Origin: Ga0077555 sp033764055
Lineage (GTDB): Bacteria; Pseudomonadota; Alphaproteobacteria; Rhizobiales; Hyphomicrobiaceae
Reading direction: 5' to 3'
Length of the DNA stretch: 64,000 nucleotides
Assembly (NCBI GenBank): GCA_033764055.1
Contig: JANRJI010000077.1
Location: 1 to 64,000 of the forward strand
Positions within the stretch are counted from its first letter, which is position 1, and every line of letters begins with the position of its first letter. The position numbers and the translations under genes are program-made. The notes below the pieces were generated by a model. The model had not been told where the DNA came from. It ran no database searches and worked only from the letters and a program-made list of their open reading frames with translations. Shown one piece after another: positions 7,997 through 16,836 of the stretch.

Positions 7997-8962
7997 TCAG
8001 TAGCCGCGGTCGCGGTCGACCAGCTCCTTCAGCGGCTCACCGGCGAGGTGGCGCCGCACGTTCTCGGTAAGGAGCGAGGCGACCCACTTGTCGCGATCCG
8101 GATGACCACCGCCGATGTGCGGCAGCACCATGATGCCGGGGGTCTGCCAGAAGGGGTGGTCCGAGGGTAGCGGCTCGGTCCGGAACACGTCGAGCACGGC
8201 GCCGGCGATCTCCTTTTCTCGCACCGCCGCGATCAGGTCGTCGTCGACGATGAGCGCGCCCCGGCCAAAATTGATCAGCCACGCCGTCGGCTTCATGCGC
8301 CGGAGGCGCGAGCGGTCGAGCATGTTCTCGGTTGCGGGTGTCACCGGCAACAACAGCACGACGAAATCGCTCTCAGCGAGCACCTCGTCGGTGCCGTCGA
8401 AACCATAAACCTTGTCGACATGCGCAATGCTGCCCATCGACCGCTTGGTGCCGATCACGCGCATGTCGAGCGCGGCAGCCCGGCGCGCCAGGTCGACGCC
8501 GATGGCCCCGAGGCCGAGAATGCCAAGTGTCTTGCCCGACAATGTCGCCGATTGCGAGCGCACCCATTTCGACTGCACCTGGTTCTGCGCAATCGTTGCG
8601 TAGTGCTTGGTGATGTGGAAAAGCGCGCCCAGGATGTTCTCCGGCATCTGCGGCAGGTGCGTGCCGCGCGCAGCCGATAGTGGCACGTCGGGCTTCAGGT
8701 CCTTCCGCGCCATCCACCCGTCCACGCCCGCGGTCATGGACTGGATCATCTTGAGGCGCGGCATTCTCGCGAGCGTGCCTGGAGGAGCGCCGAAGGCGAG
8801 CAGCACCTCGCATCGCGCGAGCTGGTCATCGGTCGCGGCCGCGCCGGGTGCGACGTGTGCAATCTCGAACCGCTCGGCAAGACCGGCCTCGGCGAGGCTC
8901 GCCTGGAAGGGCTTGGTGTCCGACACCCAGAGCAGCATGAGGGGCTTGTTCGGAATGCTCAT
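7997..8962 (-). CDS. D-isomer-specific 2-hydroxyacid dehydrogenase
   Basis: 321 residues. The NAD-binding motif is LGILGLGAIGVDLARRAAALDM. A catalytic arginine lies in INFGRGALIVDDDLI, and the Glu/His pair in DVFRTEPLPSDHPFW and LPHIGGG. This family reduces 2-keto acids or oxidises D-2-hydroxyacids; the substrate is not readable. The start at 8962 is chosen because it follows GAGGAG. That site overlaps the stop of the upstream epimerase gene (8974), so the two are one transcription unit. Confidence 0.9.
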   Translation of the reverse strand: MSIPNKPLMLLWVSDTKPFQASLAEAGLAERFEIAHVAPGAAATDDQLARCEVLLAFGAPPGTLARMPRLKMIQSMTAGVDGWMARKDLKPDVPLSAARGTHLPQMPENILGALFHITKHYATIAQNQVQSKWVRSQSATLSGKTLGILGLGAIGVDLARRAAALDMRVIGTKRSMGSIAHVDKVYGFDGTDEVLAESDFVVLLLPVTPATENMLDRSRLRRMKPTAWLINFGRGALIVDDDLIAAVREKEIAGAVLDVFRTEPLPSDHPFWQTPGIMVLPHIGGGHPDRDKWVASLLTENVRRHLAGEPLKELVDRDRGY

Positions 8963-8973
8963 GGCTGTGCTCC

Positions 8974-9960
8974 TCACGCGATCTTGCCGCCGAGCTCGTC
9001 GTCGATGTGGACGCGGATGATGTCCTCGAAGCTCGCTTCCGCCTTGAAGCCGAGCTCGATGGCGCGCTTGGTCTCGAAGTTGCGTGGCCAGCCGGCGACG
9101 ATCTCCTGGACGAACGGGTCCGGCACGCGCTTGATGCGCGCCACGACCCTCTCACCTGCGACCTTGCGCAAGGCCTCGATCTGCTGGCCGACCGTGACGG
9201 CGAGGCCGGGCATGGAGAGGTTGCGGCGCGCCCCGAGCCGGGCGCCGGCGATGGTCGCCGCGTGCAGCAGGAAGCCGATCGCCGCCCGGGGCGAGGCATG
9301 CCAGTGCATGACGTCCTCGGAGACCGGCAGCACGGCCTCCAGGCCCGCCAATGGCTCGCGGATGATATTCGAGAAGAAGCCCGAGGCCGCCTTGTTGGGC
9401 TTTCCCGGCCGAACGCAGATGGTCGGCAACCGGATGCCGACGCCATCGAGGATGCCCTTGCGGGTATAGTCGGCCAGCAGCAACTCGCCGATCGCCTTCT
9501 GCGTGCCGTAGCTGGTCAGCGGCGTCAGGAAGAAGTCGTCGGGGATCTTCTCGGGGAAGGGAGCGCCGAACACCGCGATCGACGAGGTGAACACGAGCCG
9601 GGGCTTCCGGGAGGCGCCGTCGTAGGCCCGCCGGATCGACTCCAGCAGGTTCATCGTGCCCTGAAGATTGATGCGGTAGCCCTTCTCGAACTCCTGCTCG
9701 GCCTCGCCCGAGACGATCGCGGCCAGATGGAAGATCACGTCGGGCTTGCCTGCGACCAGCCTATCGGTCTCGCCGGGAGCCGGCAGATCGCCGGTCAGCA
9801 GCTCGACCGGGAAGCGCGCGTCAGCGGGCTTCTGTGGTGCGACAACATCATAGAGTGTGAGGCCGGTGATCTCGGCGCTGCCGAGCCGCCCGTCGCGCGC
9901 GAGGCGCTCGGCGAGCTTGCGGCCGACCATGCCCGCGCCGCCGAGGATCAGGACTTTCAT
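8974..9960 (-). CDS. denD: NAD-dependent epimerase/dehydratase, D-erythronate dehydrogenase-like
   Basis: 328 residues of the extended SDR family. MKVLILGGAGMVGRKLAERL is the nucleotide-binding glycine loop, VFTSSIAVFG and TSYGTQKAIGE carry the catalytic Ser and YxxxK, and the body matches the DenD type. DenD oxidises D-erythronate at C2. The next gene, 12 bases on, is a hydroxyacid dehydrogenase, which fits sugar-acid catabolism, but no DenA/B/C kinase partners are present, so the substrate remains open. The start MKVLIL at 9960 is chosen over an upstream in-frame start. Confidence 0.82.
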   Translation of the reverse strand: MKVLILGGAGMVGRKLAERLARDGRLGSAEITGLTLYDVVAPQKPADARFPVELLTGDLPAPGETDRLVAGKPDVIFHLAAIVSGEAEQEFEKGYRINLQGTMNLLESIRRAYDGASRKPRLVFTSSIAVFGAPFPEKIPDDFFLTPLTSYGTQKAIGELLLADYTRKGILDGVGIRLPTICVRPGKPNKAASGFFSNIIREPLAGLEAVLPVSEDVMHWHASPRAAIGFLLHAATIAGARLGARRNLSMPGLAVTVGQQIEALRKVAGERVVARIKRVPDPFVQEIVAGWPRNFETKRAIELGFKAEASFEDIIRVHIDDELGGKIA

Positions 9961-10055
9961 TGAGGCGTCTCCAGAGATCGTCGCTCTTTCGTGCCAGTTA
10001 GAGCATGCGACGACCTGCTGCGGCAATCGTCAGCCGCGGGGGCTTCGAGTTGCCG

Positions 10056-11504
10056 TTACGCCTTGATCCGGATGGCTGCGAACGCCTCGAGCGCCCGGCG
10101 GCGGGCCGCAGGGTGCGCGACGATCGGCGCAGGATAGGTCTGGCCCAGTCGCACCCCCGCCTGCTCCAGCACAGACGGAGGCGCCTCGAAGGGGGCATGG
10201 ATGTGCTCGGCCGGCAGCTTCGCCAGCTCCGGCACGAAGCGGCGGACGTAGGTCCCTTCGGGATCGAACGTCCGACCCTGCTTCACCGGATTGAAGATGC
10301 GGAAATAGGGCGCCGCATCGGCGCCGCTGCCAGCCACCCACTGCCAGCTCGCGGCATTGTTGGCGAGATCGGCATCAACCAGCGTGTCCCAGAACCACGA
10401 CTGGCCGGCTTGCCACGGCACGAGCAGGTCCTTGACCAGGAACGACGCGGCGATCATGCGCACGCGATTATGCATGTAGCCGGTCTGCCAGAGCTCCCTC
10501 ATGCCCGCATCGACGACCGGATAGCCGGTCAGGCCCTTCTGCCAGGCAGCCAGCACCTCCGGGTCGCTCTGCCACGGAAAATCCTCGAATTCAGGCCGGA
10601 ACGGCACTTCCGGCAGGTTCGGCCAGTGATGCAACAGATAGGCCGAGAACTCGCGCCAGAGCAGCTCGCTGCAGAACTTGTCGACGCCGCTTCCACCTTC
10701 CTCCCCGCTCGCCGCCCGGTTCCTCGCCGCATGCCAGCACATGTGTGGGCTGATCTCGCCGAAATGCAGGTGCGGTGACAGCCGCGACGTCCCCATCAGA
10801 TCCGGCCGGTCGCGATCGGCGCGGTAGCGCGCGACGGGCCCGCCGAGGAACGCCGACAATCGATCGGAGGCCCCAGCCTCGCCCGGGGACCACGCCTCGC
10901 GCAGGCCTCCAGCCCAATCAGGGTGGCAGGGCAGCAATCCGAGACTTGCCATGTCGAGGCTTTCGGGCCAGCGCTGCGGTGCCGACAGCCTGGAAGGAGC
11001 TCCGACCGGCCGCCGCGGCGTGGGCGCGGCCATGGCCGCTCGCGCGAACGCCGAATAGACCCGGAACGGCGCGCCGGACTGACTGAGGATCGTCTCCGGC
11101 TCGAACAGGTGCGCGCCGCCGAAGCGCTTGAGCTCGATGCCGCTGCCCGCCAGGGAAGCCTTGAGCGTCCGATCGACGTCTGCAGCCCACGGCTCGATCA
11201 TCCGAGTGACATGGATGGCGGACGCGCCCACCTCCTCTGCAATCTGCGGCATCACGGCGTCAGCCGGCCCTCTCCTCACGATCAGCCGCGACCCGAGCCG
11301 CTCGAGAGATGCCGCCAGCCTCGGCAAGCTCGTGCCGAGCCACCAGCGACTCGCGCCGCCAGGACGCCACCGGCCTGGGCTGTCGTCGTCCAGCAGATAG
11401 ACCGGTACGACGGGCCGGCCCGTTGCCACGGCCGCCGCCAGGGCGGGATGGTCGGCGAGACGCAGGTCCTGCCGCAGCCAGAGGATGACGGGTCTATCGC
11501 CCAC
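10056..11504 (-). CDS. phrB: Deoxyribodipyrimidine photolyase (class I CPD)
   Basis: 482 residues. The N-terminal antenna domain opens with PVILWLRQDLRLADHPALAAAV. The FAD-binding C-terminal domain has the TSRLSPHLHFGEISP, WREFSAYLLHHWP, GYPVVDAGMRELWQTGYMHNR and DADLANNAASWQWVAGSGADA signatures. It uses light to split cyclobutane pyrimidine dimers. The start is at 11504. No partner gene is evident; the following gene (DenD-like) starts about 95 bases further on. Confidence 0.96.
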   Translation of the reverse strand: MGDRPVILWLRQDLRLADHPALAAAVATGRPVVPVYLLDDDSPGRWRPGGASRWWLGTSLPRLAASLERLGSRLIVRRGPADAVMPQIAEEVGASAIHVTRMIEPWAADVDRTLKASLAGSGIELKRFGGAHLFEPETILSQSGAPFRVYSAFARAAMAAPTPRRPVGAPSRLSAPQRWPESLDMASLGLLPCHPDWAGGLREAWSPGEAGASDRLSAFLGGPVARYRADRDRPDLMGTSRLSPHLHFGEISPHMCWHAARNRAASGEEGGSGVDKFCSELLWREFSAYLLHHWPNLPEVPFRPEFEDFPWQSDPEVLAAWQKGLTGYPVVDAGMRELWQTGYMHNRVRMIAASFLVKDLLVPWQAGQSWFWDTLVDADLANNAASWQWVAGSGADAAPYFRIFNPVKQGRTFDPEGTYVRRFVPELAKLPAEHIHAPFEAPPSVLEQAGVRLGQTYPAPIVAHPAARRRALEAFAAIRIKA

Positions 11505-11600
11505 GGAGAGCCTTTCCAGATCGCGGGTCTGGAACGAGGCCGGGCGACGTTTGGTTCAGCTCCGCCACCGAGCCGACACCGATGGTCATGCGATTGGGGC

Positions 11601-11873
11601 TCAGCCGCCCCAGCTGCACACGACCCGCTCGCAGACACGCGTGCCCGGCAGACTGCATCTCGCGCGGACGAGCCTGCAGGTCCGGCAGGTATAGGACGAC
11701 AGGCAGCCGCGAACCTGGGCGCCCCGGCTGAAATTGCAGGTCCGCACAGTCTGGCAATCGCGCCCCGGGTCTGGCGTCGGCACGACCTGGGCCGCCACCG
11801 GCGCACCGAGCGCGATCAGCGCCAGCAGACCTGTGATCGCCGCGATACCACGTGCTCCTGCGCCCCTTCGCAT
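11601..11873 (-). CDS. Small cysteine-rich secreted protein
   Basis: About 90 residues. The signal peptide is clear: basic start, hydrophobic IAAITGLLALIALGAPVAA, cleavage near AAQ. The mature part of roughly 60 residues has ten cysteines (for example CQTVRTCNFSRG, GCLSSYTCRTCRLV, CSLPG, CERVVCSWGG), suggesting up to five disulfides and a periplasmic or extracellular location. No function is known to me. The ATG at 11873 is chosen; a GTG at 11888 would add five residues. It is upstream of phrB on the same strand with a 96-base gap. Confidence 0.7.
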   Translation of the reverse strand: MRRGAGARGIAAITGLLALIALGAPVAAQVVPTPDPGRDCQTVRTCNFSRGAQVRGCLSSYTCRTCRLVRARCSLPGTRVCERVVCSWGG

Positions 11874-12108
11874 GACACCATCCGCCACCGCGGGCAGGCC
11901 CGCACCCGCCCCGCTCCCATCATGACGATGACGCCGCCACGATCAATGCGGATCGGGCGGTATGGTGACGAGGGGTGAAGGGATGTACCCCAAAGGCAAC
12001 TCCACGCCCCCTTGTGCGTCCCTCGCAAGCCCGCCTGGATCGCCGAAGCACGACAGCGGACGCCACGGCGCCGGCTGCATTCAGATCTCCGGATGAAGAA
12101 AAGACGTC

Positions 12109-13224
12109 CTACCCAAGCTTCATCACCCACCCATGCGGATCTGGGGCGACGCCGCGCTGGATGTCCATCAGCTTCTGCTTGATGCGCATGGTGGTCTGGC
12201 CAGGGCCGCCGGCGCCCATCCTGAACTCGCCCTCGGGGCTCACGACCCGGCCGATCGGCGTCACGACAGCGGCGGTGCCACACGCGAACGCCTCCGTCAG
12301 GCGCCCTCTCTCGGCGTCCTTGCGCCACTGGTCGATGGCGTAGGGCTCCTCGCGAACCGCGAGCCCCTCGGATTTGGCGAGCGTCATCAGGCTGTCGCGC
12401 GTGATGCCCGGCAGGATGGTGCCCGACAGGGGTGGGGTCTGCAGGGAGCCGTCATTGAAGACGAAGAACACGTTCATGCCGCCGAGCTCCTCCACCCAGC
12501 GGTGCTCGGCCGCATCGAGGAACACGACCTGATCACAGCCATGCTTCGAGGCCTCTGCCTGGGCCACGAGACTGGAGGCGTAGTTGCCGCCGCACTTGGC
12601 AGCACCGGTGCCGCCTGGCGCCGCGCGCGTATAGTCTTGCGAGATCCACAACGACACGGCCGGCGCACCGCTCTTGAAATAGCCCCCGACGGGTGAGAGG
12701 ATCACCAGATAGAGGTACTCCGACGACGGCTTCACGCCGAGGAACACCTCGTTCGCGAACATGAACGGCCGGATGTAGAGCGAGCCGCCCTCGACGGTCG
12801 GGAACCAGTCGCGGTCGAGCGCCACGAGCTGGCGGATCGACTCGATGAACATCTCCTCCGGCAGCTCCGGCATGGCGAGGCGGCGGGCGGACTGCTGGAA
12901 GCGGCGGGCATTGGCATCCGGCCGGAACATGGCCATGGAGCCGTCGTCGAGGCGATACGCCTTGAGCCCCTCGAAGATCTCCTGGGCGTAATGGAGGACA
13001 GCCGCCGCGGGATCGAGCAGCAGCGGCTTCCTCGCGGTGACGCGGGCGTCGTGCCAGCCCTTGCCCTCGCTGTAGCGGATCACCGCCATGTGGTCGGTGA
13101 AGACCCGGCCGAAGCCGGGGTCGGCGAGCAGCTTGGCACGGTCGGCGAGGGCTACCGGCTCGACGTTGCGCTCGACCACGAACGACGGTGTGCGTCTTGC
13201 TGGGGCTTGGCCGGGCTGTGTCAT
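12109..13224 (-). CDS. ilvE: Branched-chain amino-acid aminotransferase
   Basis: 371 residues, class IV PLP aminotransferase of the longer BCAT type. HYAQEIFEGLKAYR, the PLP-lysine segment GTGAAKCGGNYASSL, VEELGGMNVFFV, and LSGTILPGITRDSL followed by EAFACGTAAVVTPIG are present. It interconverts Leu/Ile/Val and their 2-keto acids with glutamate. The ATG at 13224 follows GAGGTG. It is divergent from the MarR-type gene, with a 357-base gap that contains a possible 34-codon upstream ORF. Confidence 0.95.
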   Translation of the reverse strand: MTQPGQAPARRTPSFVVERNVEPVALADRAKLLADPGFGRVFTDHMAVIRYSEGKGWHDARVTARKPLLLDPAAAVLHYAQEIFEGLKAYRLDDGSMAMFRPDANARRFQQSARRLAMPELPEEMFIESIRQLVALDRDWFPTVEGGSLYIRPFMFANEVFLGVKPSSEYLYLVILSPVGGYFKSGAPAVSLWISQDYTRAAPGGTGAAKCGGNYASSLVAQAEASKHGCDQVVFLDAAEHRWVEELGGMNVFFVFNDGSLQTPPLSGTILPGITRDSLMTLAKSEGLAVREEPYAIDQWRKDAERGRLTEAFACGTAAVVTPIGRVVSPEGEFRMGAGGPGQTTMRIKQKLMDIQRGVAPDPHGWVMKLG

Positions 13225-13227
13225 CGG

Positions 13228-13332
13228 TCACCTCGTCCTGGTCGTCGTCGTCATTGCGATCTGTGCGGCCCCGAAGGACATGCACGCGCGGTCGAGCGCA
13301 CAGGCGTCGATCTCGATGAGAACCGAGGTCAT
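13228..13332 (-). CDS. Possible 34-codon ORF/leader directly upstream of ilvE
   Basis: An ATG at 13332 follows GAGGAG at good spacing. The ORF encodes MTSVLIEIDACALDRA and on, ending MTTTTRTR, and stops three bases before the ilvE ATG. It has too few branched-chain codons in a row to be a textbook attenuator. Its position suggests translational coupling or a small protein. Nothing else supports it. Confidence 0.3.
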   Translation of the reverse strand: MTSVLIEIDACALDRACMSFGAAQIAMTTTTRTR

Positions 13333-13572
13333 GGGCTCGTCTCCTCGCAAGCGTTGCCGGCGGGCTCGAACCCGCTCTCTCGAGGCCTCGGCTGCAGGCT
13401 TTTCGTGCTGTCGCGAGGCCATATTGCTCGAGCACGCGTCGTGGTCTCGTGCGGCCCTTGCCGAAGCCGGCCGACGGCGGAGGCTGCCATGCGTCCGACG
13501 TCGGCGGGAGTGAGCCGAACGCGGGCGCGAGTGCCGCGAAAAACCTTGCCATGGGTATCGATCGCCCGCAAA
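13333..13572. other. Divergent intergenic region ilvE / petP-like
   Basis: About 240 bases between the possible ilvE leader ORF and the MarR-type gene. It should hold both promoters. I find no RNA gene. The 7-7-7 inverted repeat at its right end is listed separately. Confidence 0.4.
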
Positions 13573-13593
13573 TATGTCAACATGACTGACATA
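13573..13593. promoter_or_regulatory. Inverted repeat over the MarR-type gene start (probable operator)
   Basis: TATGTCA (13573-13579) and TGACATA (13587-13593) are perfect arms around a 7-base spacer. The ATG of the MarR-family gene (13582-13584) sits in that spacer. Size and place fit autorepression by a dimeric winged-helix regulator. Confidence 0.6.
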
Positions 13594-14139
13594 AATCCGC
13601 GCGCCCGGGACGACACCGCGAAAGGCGAGGCCGCGTGCTCCCGGAAGGGGCCGCCCGACGATCCGCGTCTCGTCGCGATGGTCGAGCTGCTGTTCTTCGC
13701 CTACCGCGACTTCGTCGGCGAGCCGGATGCGATCCTGGCCGAGATCGGTTTCGGACGGGCCCATCACCGGGTGCTGCATTTCGTGAACCGCAACCCGGGC
13801 CTGCGCGTCGCCGACCTCCTCGGAATCCTGAAGATCACCAAGCAGAGTCTCGCCCGCGTCCTGAAGCAGCTGGTCGACGAGGGTTATATCGAGCAGGCGA
13901 CAGGCGCGAGCGACAGGCGCGAGCGGCGCCTGCATCTCACGACGAAAGGCCGCAATCTCGCCACACGGCTGCTCGACCTCCAGACGCAGCGGCTCGGCAA
14001 GGCGCTGGCTGCTGCCGGTCCCGGCTCGGAGCAGGCTGCCGCCGCATTCCTCGCCGGCGTCATCGAGGCACCGGATCAGGCCGCTGCCGCAGCCCTCGTC
14101 GCCCGTGCTACAGGTGGTGGCCGCCAGCGCGCGCCGTAG
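13582..14139 (+). CDS. petP: MarR-family transcriptional regulator, PetP-like
   Basis: 185 residues. The winged helix is at about 60-125: HHRVLHFVNRNPGLRVADLLGILKITKQSLARVLKQLVDEGYIEQ, then the wing SDRRERRLHLTTKGR. It is followed by an OmpR-type regulator 19 bases later, and then a sensor kinase. This is the order of PetP-PetR, first described upstream of the cytochrome bc1 genes of Rhodobacter capsulatus, although no petABC lies in this window. The start ATG lies within a perfect inverted repeat, implying autoregulation. The symbol rests on synteny and family likeness. Confidence 0.85.
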   Translation: MTDINPRARDDTAKGEAACSRKGPPDDPRLVAMVELLFFAYRDFVGEPDAILAEIGFGRAHHRVLHFVNRNPGLRVADLLGILKITKQSLARVLKQLVDEGYIEQATGASDRRERRLHLTTKGRNLATRLLDLQTQRLGKALAAAGPGSEQAAAAFLAGVIEAPDQAAAAALVARATGGGRQRAP

Positions 14140-14158
14140 CTCTTACGGGGGGGAATCG

Positions 14159-14875
14159 ATGACGACCGAGCAGCCCGCAGTGCGCCGCGAGCCTCCTCCC
14201 GACAATGCGCCCCACATCCTGGTCGTCGACGACGATCAACGGATCCGCGAGCTCCTCGCCCGGTTCCTGCTCGAGCAGGGCTTCCGCGTCTCGACCGCAC
14301 TGGATGCAAAGGCGGCCCGCTCCGCCCTGCGGGGGCTCGCCTTCGATCTGGTCATTCTCGATGTGATGGTGCCCGGCGAGACGGGGCTCGACCTCGCCCG
14401 CGACCTCAAGTCGACGTCGCCGATCCCGATCTGCATGCTGACCGCGCAAGCCGAAGCCGAGCAGCGCATCGCGGGTCTCGAGGCCGGCGTCGACGACTAT
14501 CTCGCCAAGCCCTTCGAGCCGCGTGAGCTGCTGCTGCGTGTGCGCAACATCCTGCGGCGGGGAAAGGCGGCGGGCGCCCCCAGGGAGGAGGTGCAGATGG
14601 GCGACTTCACGTTCCACGTGTCGCGCGGCGAGCTCAAGCGCGGGAGCGAGGCCATCAAGCTCACCGAGCGCGAGCGCGACCTGCTCCGCTTCTTCGCCGG
14701 CCGGCCGGGGACACCCATCGCGCGCCACGAGCTCGCCAGCGACGAATCGACGGGCAGCGAGCGCGCCATCGACGTCCAGATCAATCGCCTCCGGCGCAAG
14801 ATCGAGGCCGACCCTTCCAATCCCGTCTATTTGCAGACCGTGCGCGGCAAGGGCTACATCCTCTACGTCGACTAG
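14159..14875 (+). CDS. petR: OmpR-family response regulator, PetR-like
   Basis: 238 residues. Receiver domain: HILVVDDDQRIRELL, phosphoacceptor Asp in VILDVMVPGETG, conserved Lys in YLAKPFEPRELLLRV. C-terminal OmpR winged helix: LTERERDLLRFFAG, then VQINRLRRKIEADPSNPVYLQTVRGKGYI. The ATG at 14159 follows GGGGGGA. It sits between the MarR gene and its probable kinase, which starts 36 bases downstream. Target genes are not evident here. Confidence 0.92.
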   Translation: MTTEQPAVRREPPPDNAPHILVVDDDQRIRELLARFLLEQGFRVSTALDAKAARSALRGLAFDLVILDVMVPGETGLDLARDLKSTSPIPICMLTAQAEAEQRIAGLEAGVDDYLAKPFEPRELLLRVRNILRRGKAAGAPREEVQMGDFTFHVSRGELKRGSEAIKLTERERDLLRFFAGRPGTPIARHELASDESTGSERAIDVQINRLRRKIEADPSNPVYLQTVRGKGYILYVD

Positions 14876-14911
14876 CGTCGCGACAGGGCCAACCTCCCGG
14901 GGAAAACGCGT

Positions 14912-16363
14912 GTGAACGGTGCCATCGCAGCAGCGGATCAGAATGAGGCGCCTGCGGCCACTGCAGCGGCTCGGGCGCCGGGTGGCCCCTCGCGGCGCAG
15001 GCTCCGGACGATGCTCGGCGAGCTGACGGCGCCCGTGGCAGGACTGCTGGCGGCCGTGCTGCCGACCGGGCTCTACGCGCGCGCGCTGCTGATCATCATC
15101 ACGCCCATCGTGCTGCTCGAGAGCGTCGTGGCGTTCTCTTTCATGGAGCGGCACTGGCAGGCCGTGACGCGGCGACTGTCCGAAGCGACCGCGCGCGACA
15201 TCGCCGCGCTCATCGACGTCTACGAGGACTACCGCGGTGAGGACCAGCATGCGCGGCTGCTGGAGATGGCGAGGGAGCGCCTCGGCCTGTCGATGCGTAT
15301 CCTGCCCGCCGGCGATCTGCCGGCAACGCAGCCGAAGCCGTTCTTCACGCTGCTCGACCGCACCCTGTCGCGCGAGATCGCCAAGCAGGTGAGCTACCCC
15401 TTCTGGATCGACACCGTCGGCCAGTCCGACCACGTGGAGATCCGCGTCAAGCACCAGAGCGCCGTGCTCGGCTTCCTCGCGCGGCGCAGCCAGACCTACG
15501 CCTCGAACTCCCACATCTTCCTGATGTGGATGGTCGGCACGTCGGTCGTGCTGTTGACCGTGGCCATTCTGTTCCTGCGCAATCAGATCCGCCCCATCCT
15601 GCGCCTCGCAGAAGCAGCCGACGCCTTCGGCAAGGGCCGGCCGGTGCCGGACGACTTCCGTCCGCGCGGCGCGCGGGAGGTGCGGCAGGCGAGCCAGGCC
15701 TTTCTCGAGATGCGCGAGCGCATCACCCAGCACGTCGAGCAGCGCACCACGATGCTGGCCGGCGTCAGCCACGACCTGCGCACCGTGCTGACCCGGTTGC
15801 GCCTGCAGCTCGCCTTCCTCGGCGACGGACCCGAGATCGCGGCAATGAAGGCCGACCTCAAGGAAATGCAGCACATGCTCGAGGACTACCTCGCCTTCGC
15901 CAAGGGCGACGGCGGCGAGGTGGCCACCCGCACGCATGTGCGGACGCTGCTCGAGGAGATCGTTGCCGAGACACAGCACCTCGGAGTCCCGGCGACGCTG
16001 AAGATCCGGCGCCGGCGACGCGAGCTGACCATCCCGCTCAAGCGCAATGCGATGAAGCGGGCCATCACCAACCTCGTCTCGAACGCTGCCCGTTTCGGTG
16101 ACCAGATCGTGATCCGCGCCGCCACTGAGCGCGGGTGGCTGCGCATCGAGGTCGACGACAACGGCCCGGGCATCCCGAAGGAGGAGCGCGAGAACGTCTT
16201 CCGGCCATTCTATCGCCTCGACGATGCGCGCAATCAGGACGAGGGGAATTCAGGCCTCGGGCTGGCCATCGCGCGCGATATCGCCAAGAGCCACGGCGGC
16301 GACGTGACGCTCGGCGAAAGCTCGATGGGAGGCCTGCGCGCCATCATCCGGGTGCCTCTGTGA
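14912..16363 (+). CDS. Sensor histidine kinase, EnvZ-like
   Basis: 483 residues in the inner membrane. TM1 is about 58-78, a periplasmic sensor region of about 120 residues follows, TM2 is about 203-222, and a HAMP domain comes next. The dimerisation box LAGVSHDLRTVLTR has the phospho-acceptor His at residue 287. The ATPase lobe shows NLVSNAARF (N box), DDNGPGIP (G1) and SGLGLAIA (G2). EnvZ-type kinases usually have Pro at the sixth position after His; here it is Val, which I believe is common in rhizobial relatives. It is the likely partner of the PetR-like regulator. The start is GTG after GGGGAAA. Confidence 0.92.
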   Translation: MNGAIAAADQNEAPAATAAARAPGGPSRRRLRTMLGELTAPVAGLLAAVLPTGLYARALLIIITPIVLLESVVAFSFMERHWQAVTRRLSEATARDIAALIDVYEDYRGEDQHARLLEMARERLGLSMRILPAGDLPATQPKPFFTLLDRTLSREIAKQVSYPFWIDTVGQSDHVEIRVKHQSAVLGFLARRSQTYASNSHIFLMWMVGTSVVLLTVAILFLRNQIRPILRLAEAADAFGKGRPVPDDFRPRGAREVRQASQAFLEMRERITQHVEQRTTMLAGVSHDLRTVLTRLRLQLAFLGDGPEIAAMKADLKEMQHMLEDYLAFAKGDGGEVATRTHVRTLLEEIVAETQHLGVPATLKIRRRRRELTIPLKRNAMKRAITNLVSNAARFGDQIVIRAATERGWLRIEVDDNGPGIPKEERENVFRPFYRLDDARNQDEGNSGLGLAIARDIAKSHGGDVTLGESSMGGLRAIIRVPL

Positions 16364-16821
16364 CCGGTGCAACGGTGCCGTTGGCGGGCGCTGGGGAGGT
16401 GATCCGGCGTCTCGACCTCGCCCCGCACCCGGAGGGCGGCTGGTATCGGGAGACGTTCCGTGACCCTGCGGCTACCACCACCGGACGTGCCTGCTCGACG
16501 GCGATCTACTTTCTGCTGACTGAAGGCGAAACGTCCCGTTGGCACCGCGTCGACGCAGCCGAGGTCTGGCACTGGTACGCCGGCGCACCACTCGAGCTCG
16601 CGGTGTCGCCGGACGCCGGCGTTCCTCCGGCCACGCTGACGCTCAGCGCCGACCTTGCGTCCGGCCACGCGCCGCAGATCGTCGTGCCGGCCGGCCATTG
16701 GCAGCAGGCTCGATCGCTCGGCGCATGGACGCTCGTCGGCTGCACGGTCGCGCCGGCCTTCGAGTTTACCGGATTCGAGTTGGCGGCTCCGGACTTCGCC
16801 CCGGGCAGCCGCCGCACCTGA
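16360..16821 (+). CDS. Cupin, DUF985 family
   Basis: 153 residues. DLAPHPEGGWYRETFRD, TAIYFLLTEGETSRWHRVDAAEVWHWYAG and LVGCTVAPAFEFTGFELA are the DUF985 (Cupin_5) signature, including the HxxxxxxxWHWY metal-site pattern. The catalytic role of this family is poorly known. The GTG start overlaps the kinase stop by four bases, so it is the last gene of the petP-petR-kinase operon. Confidence 0.85.
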   Translation: MTGATVPLAGAGEVIRRLDLAPHPEGGWYRETFRDPAATTTGRACSTAIYFLLTEGETSRWHRVDAAEVWHWYAGAPLELAVSPDAGVPPATLTLSADLASGHAPQIVVPAGHWQQARSLGAWTLVGCTVAPAFEFTGFELAAPDFAPGSRRT

Positions 16822-16836
16822 GGGGCCCCCCGCCTG

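Noticed and set aside
14108..15979. A 623-codon minus-strand frame over the response regulator and kinase
   Set aside because: The plus strand carries the full two-component motifs in two frames with ribosome sites; the minus product is domain-free.
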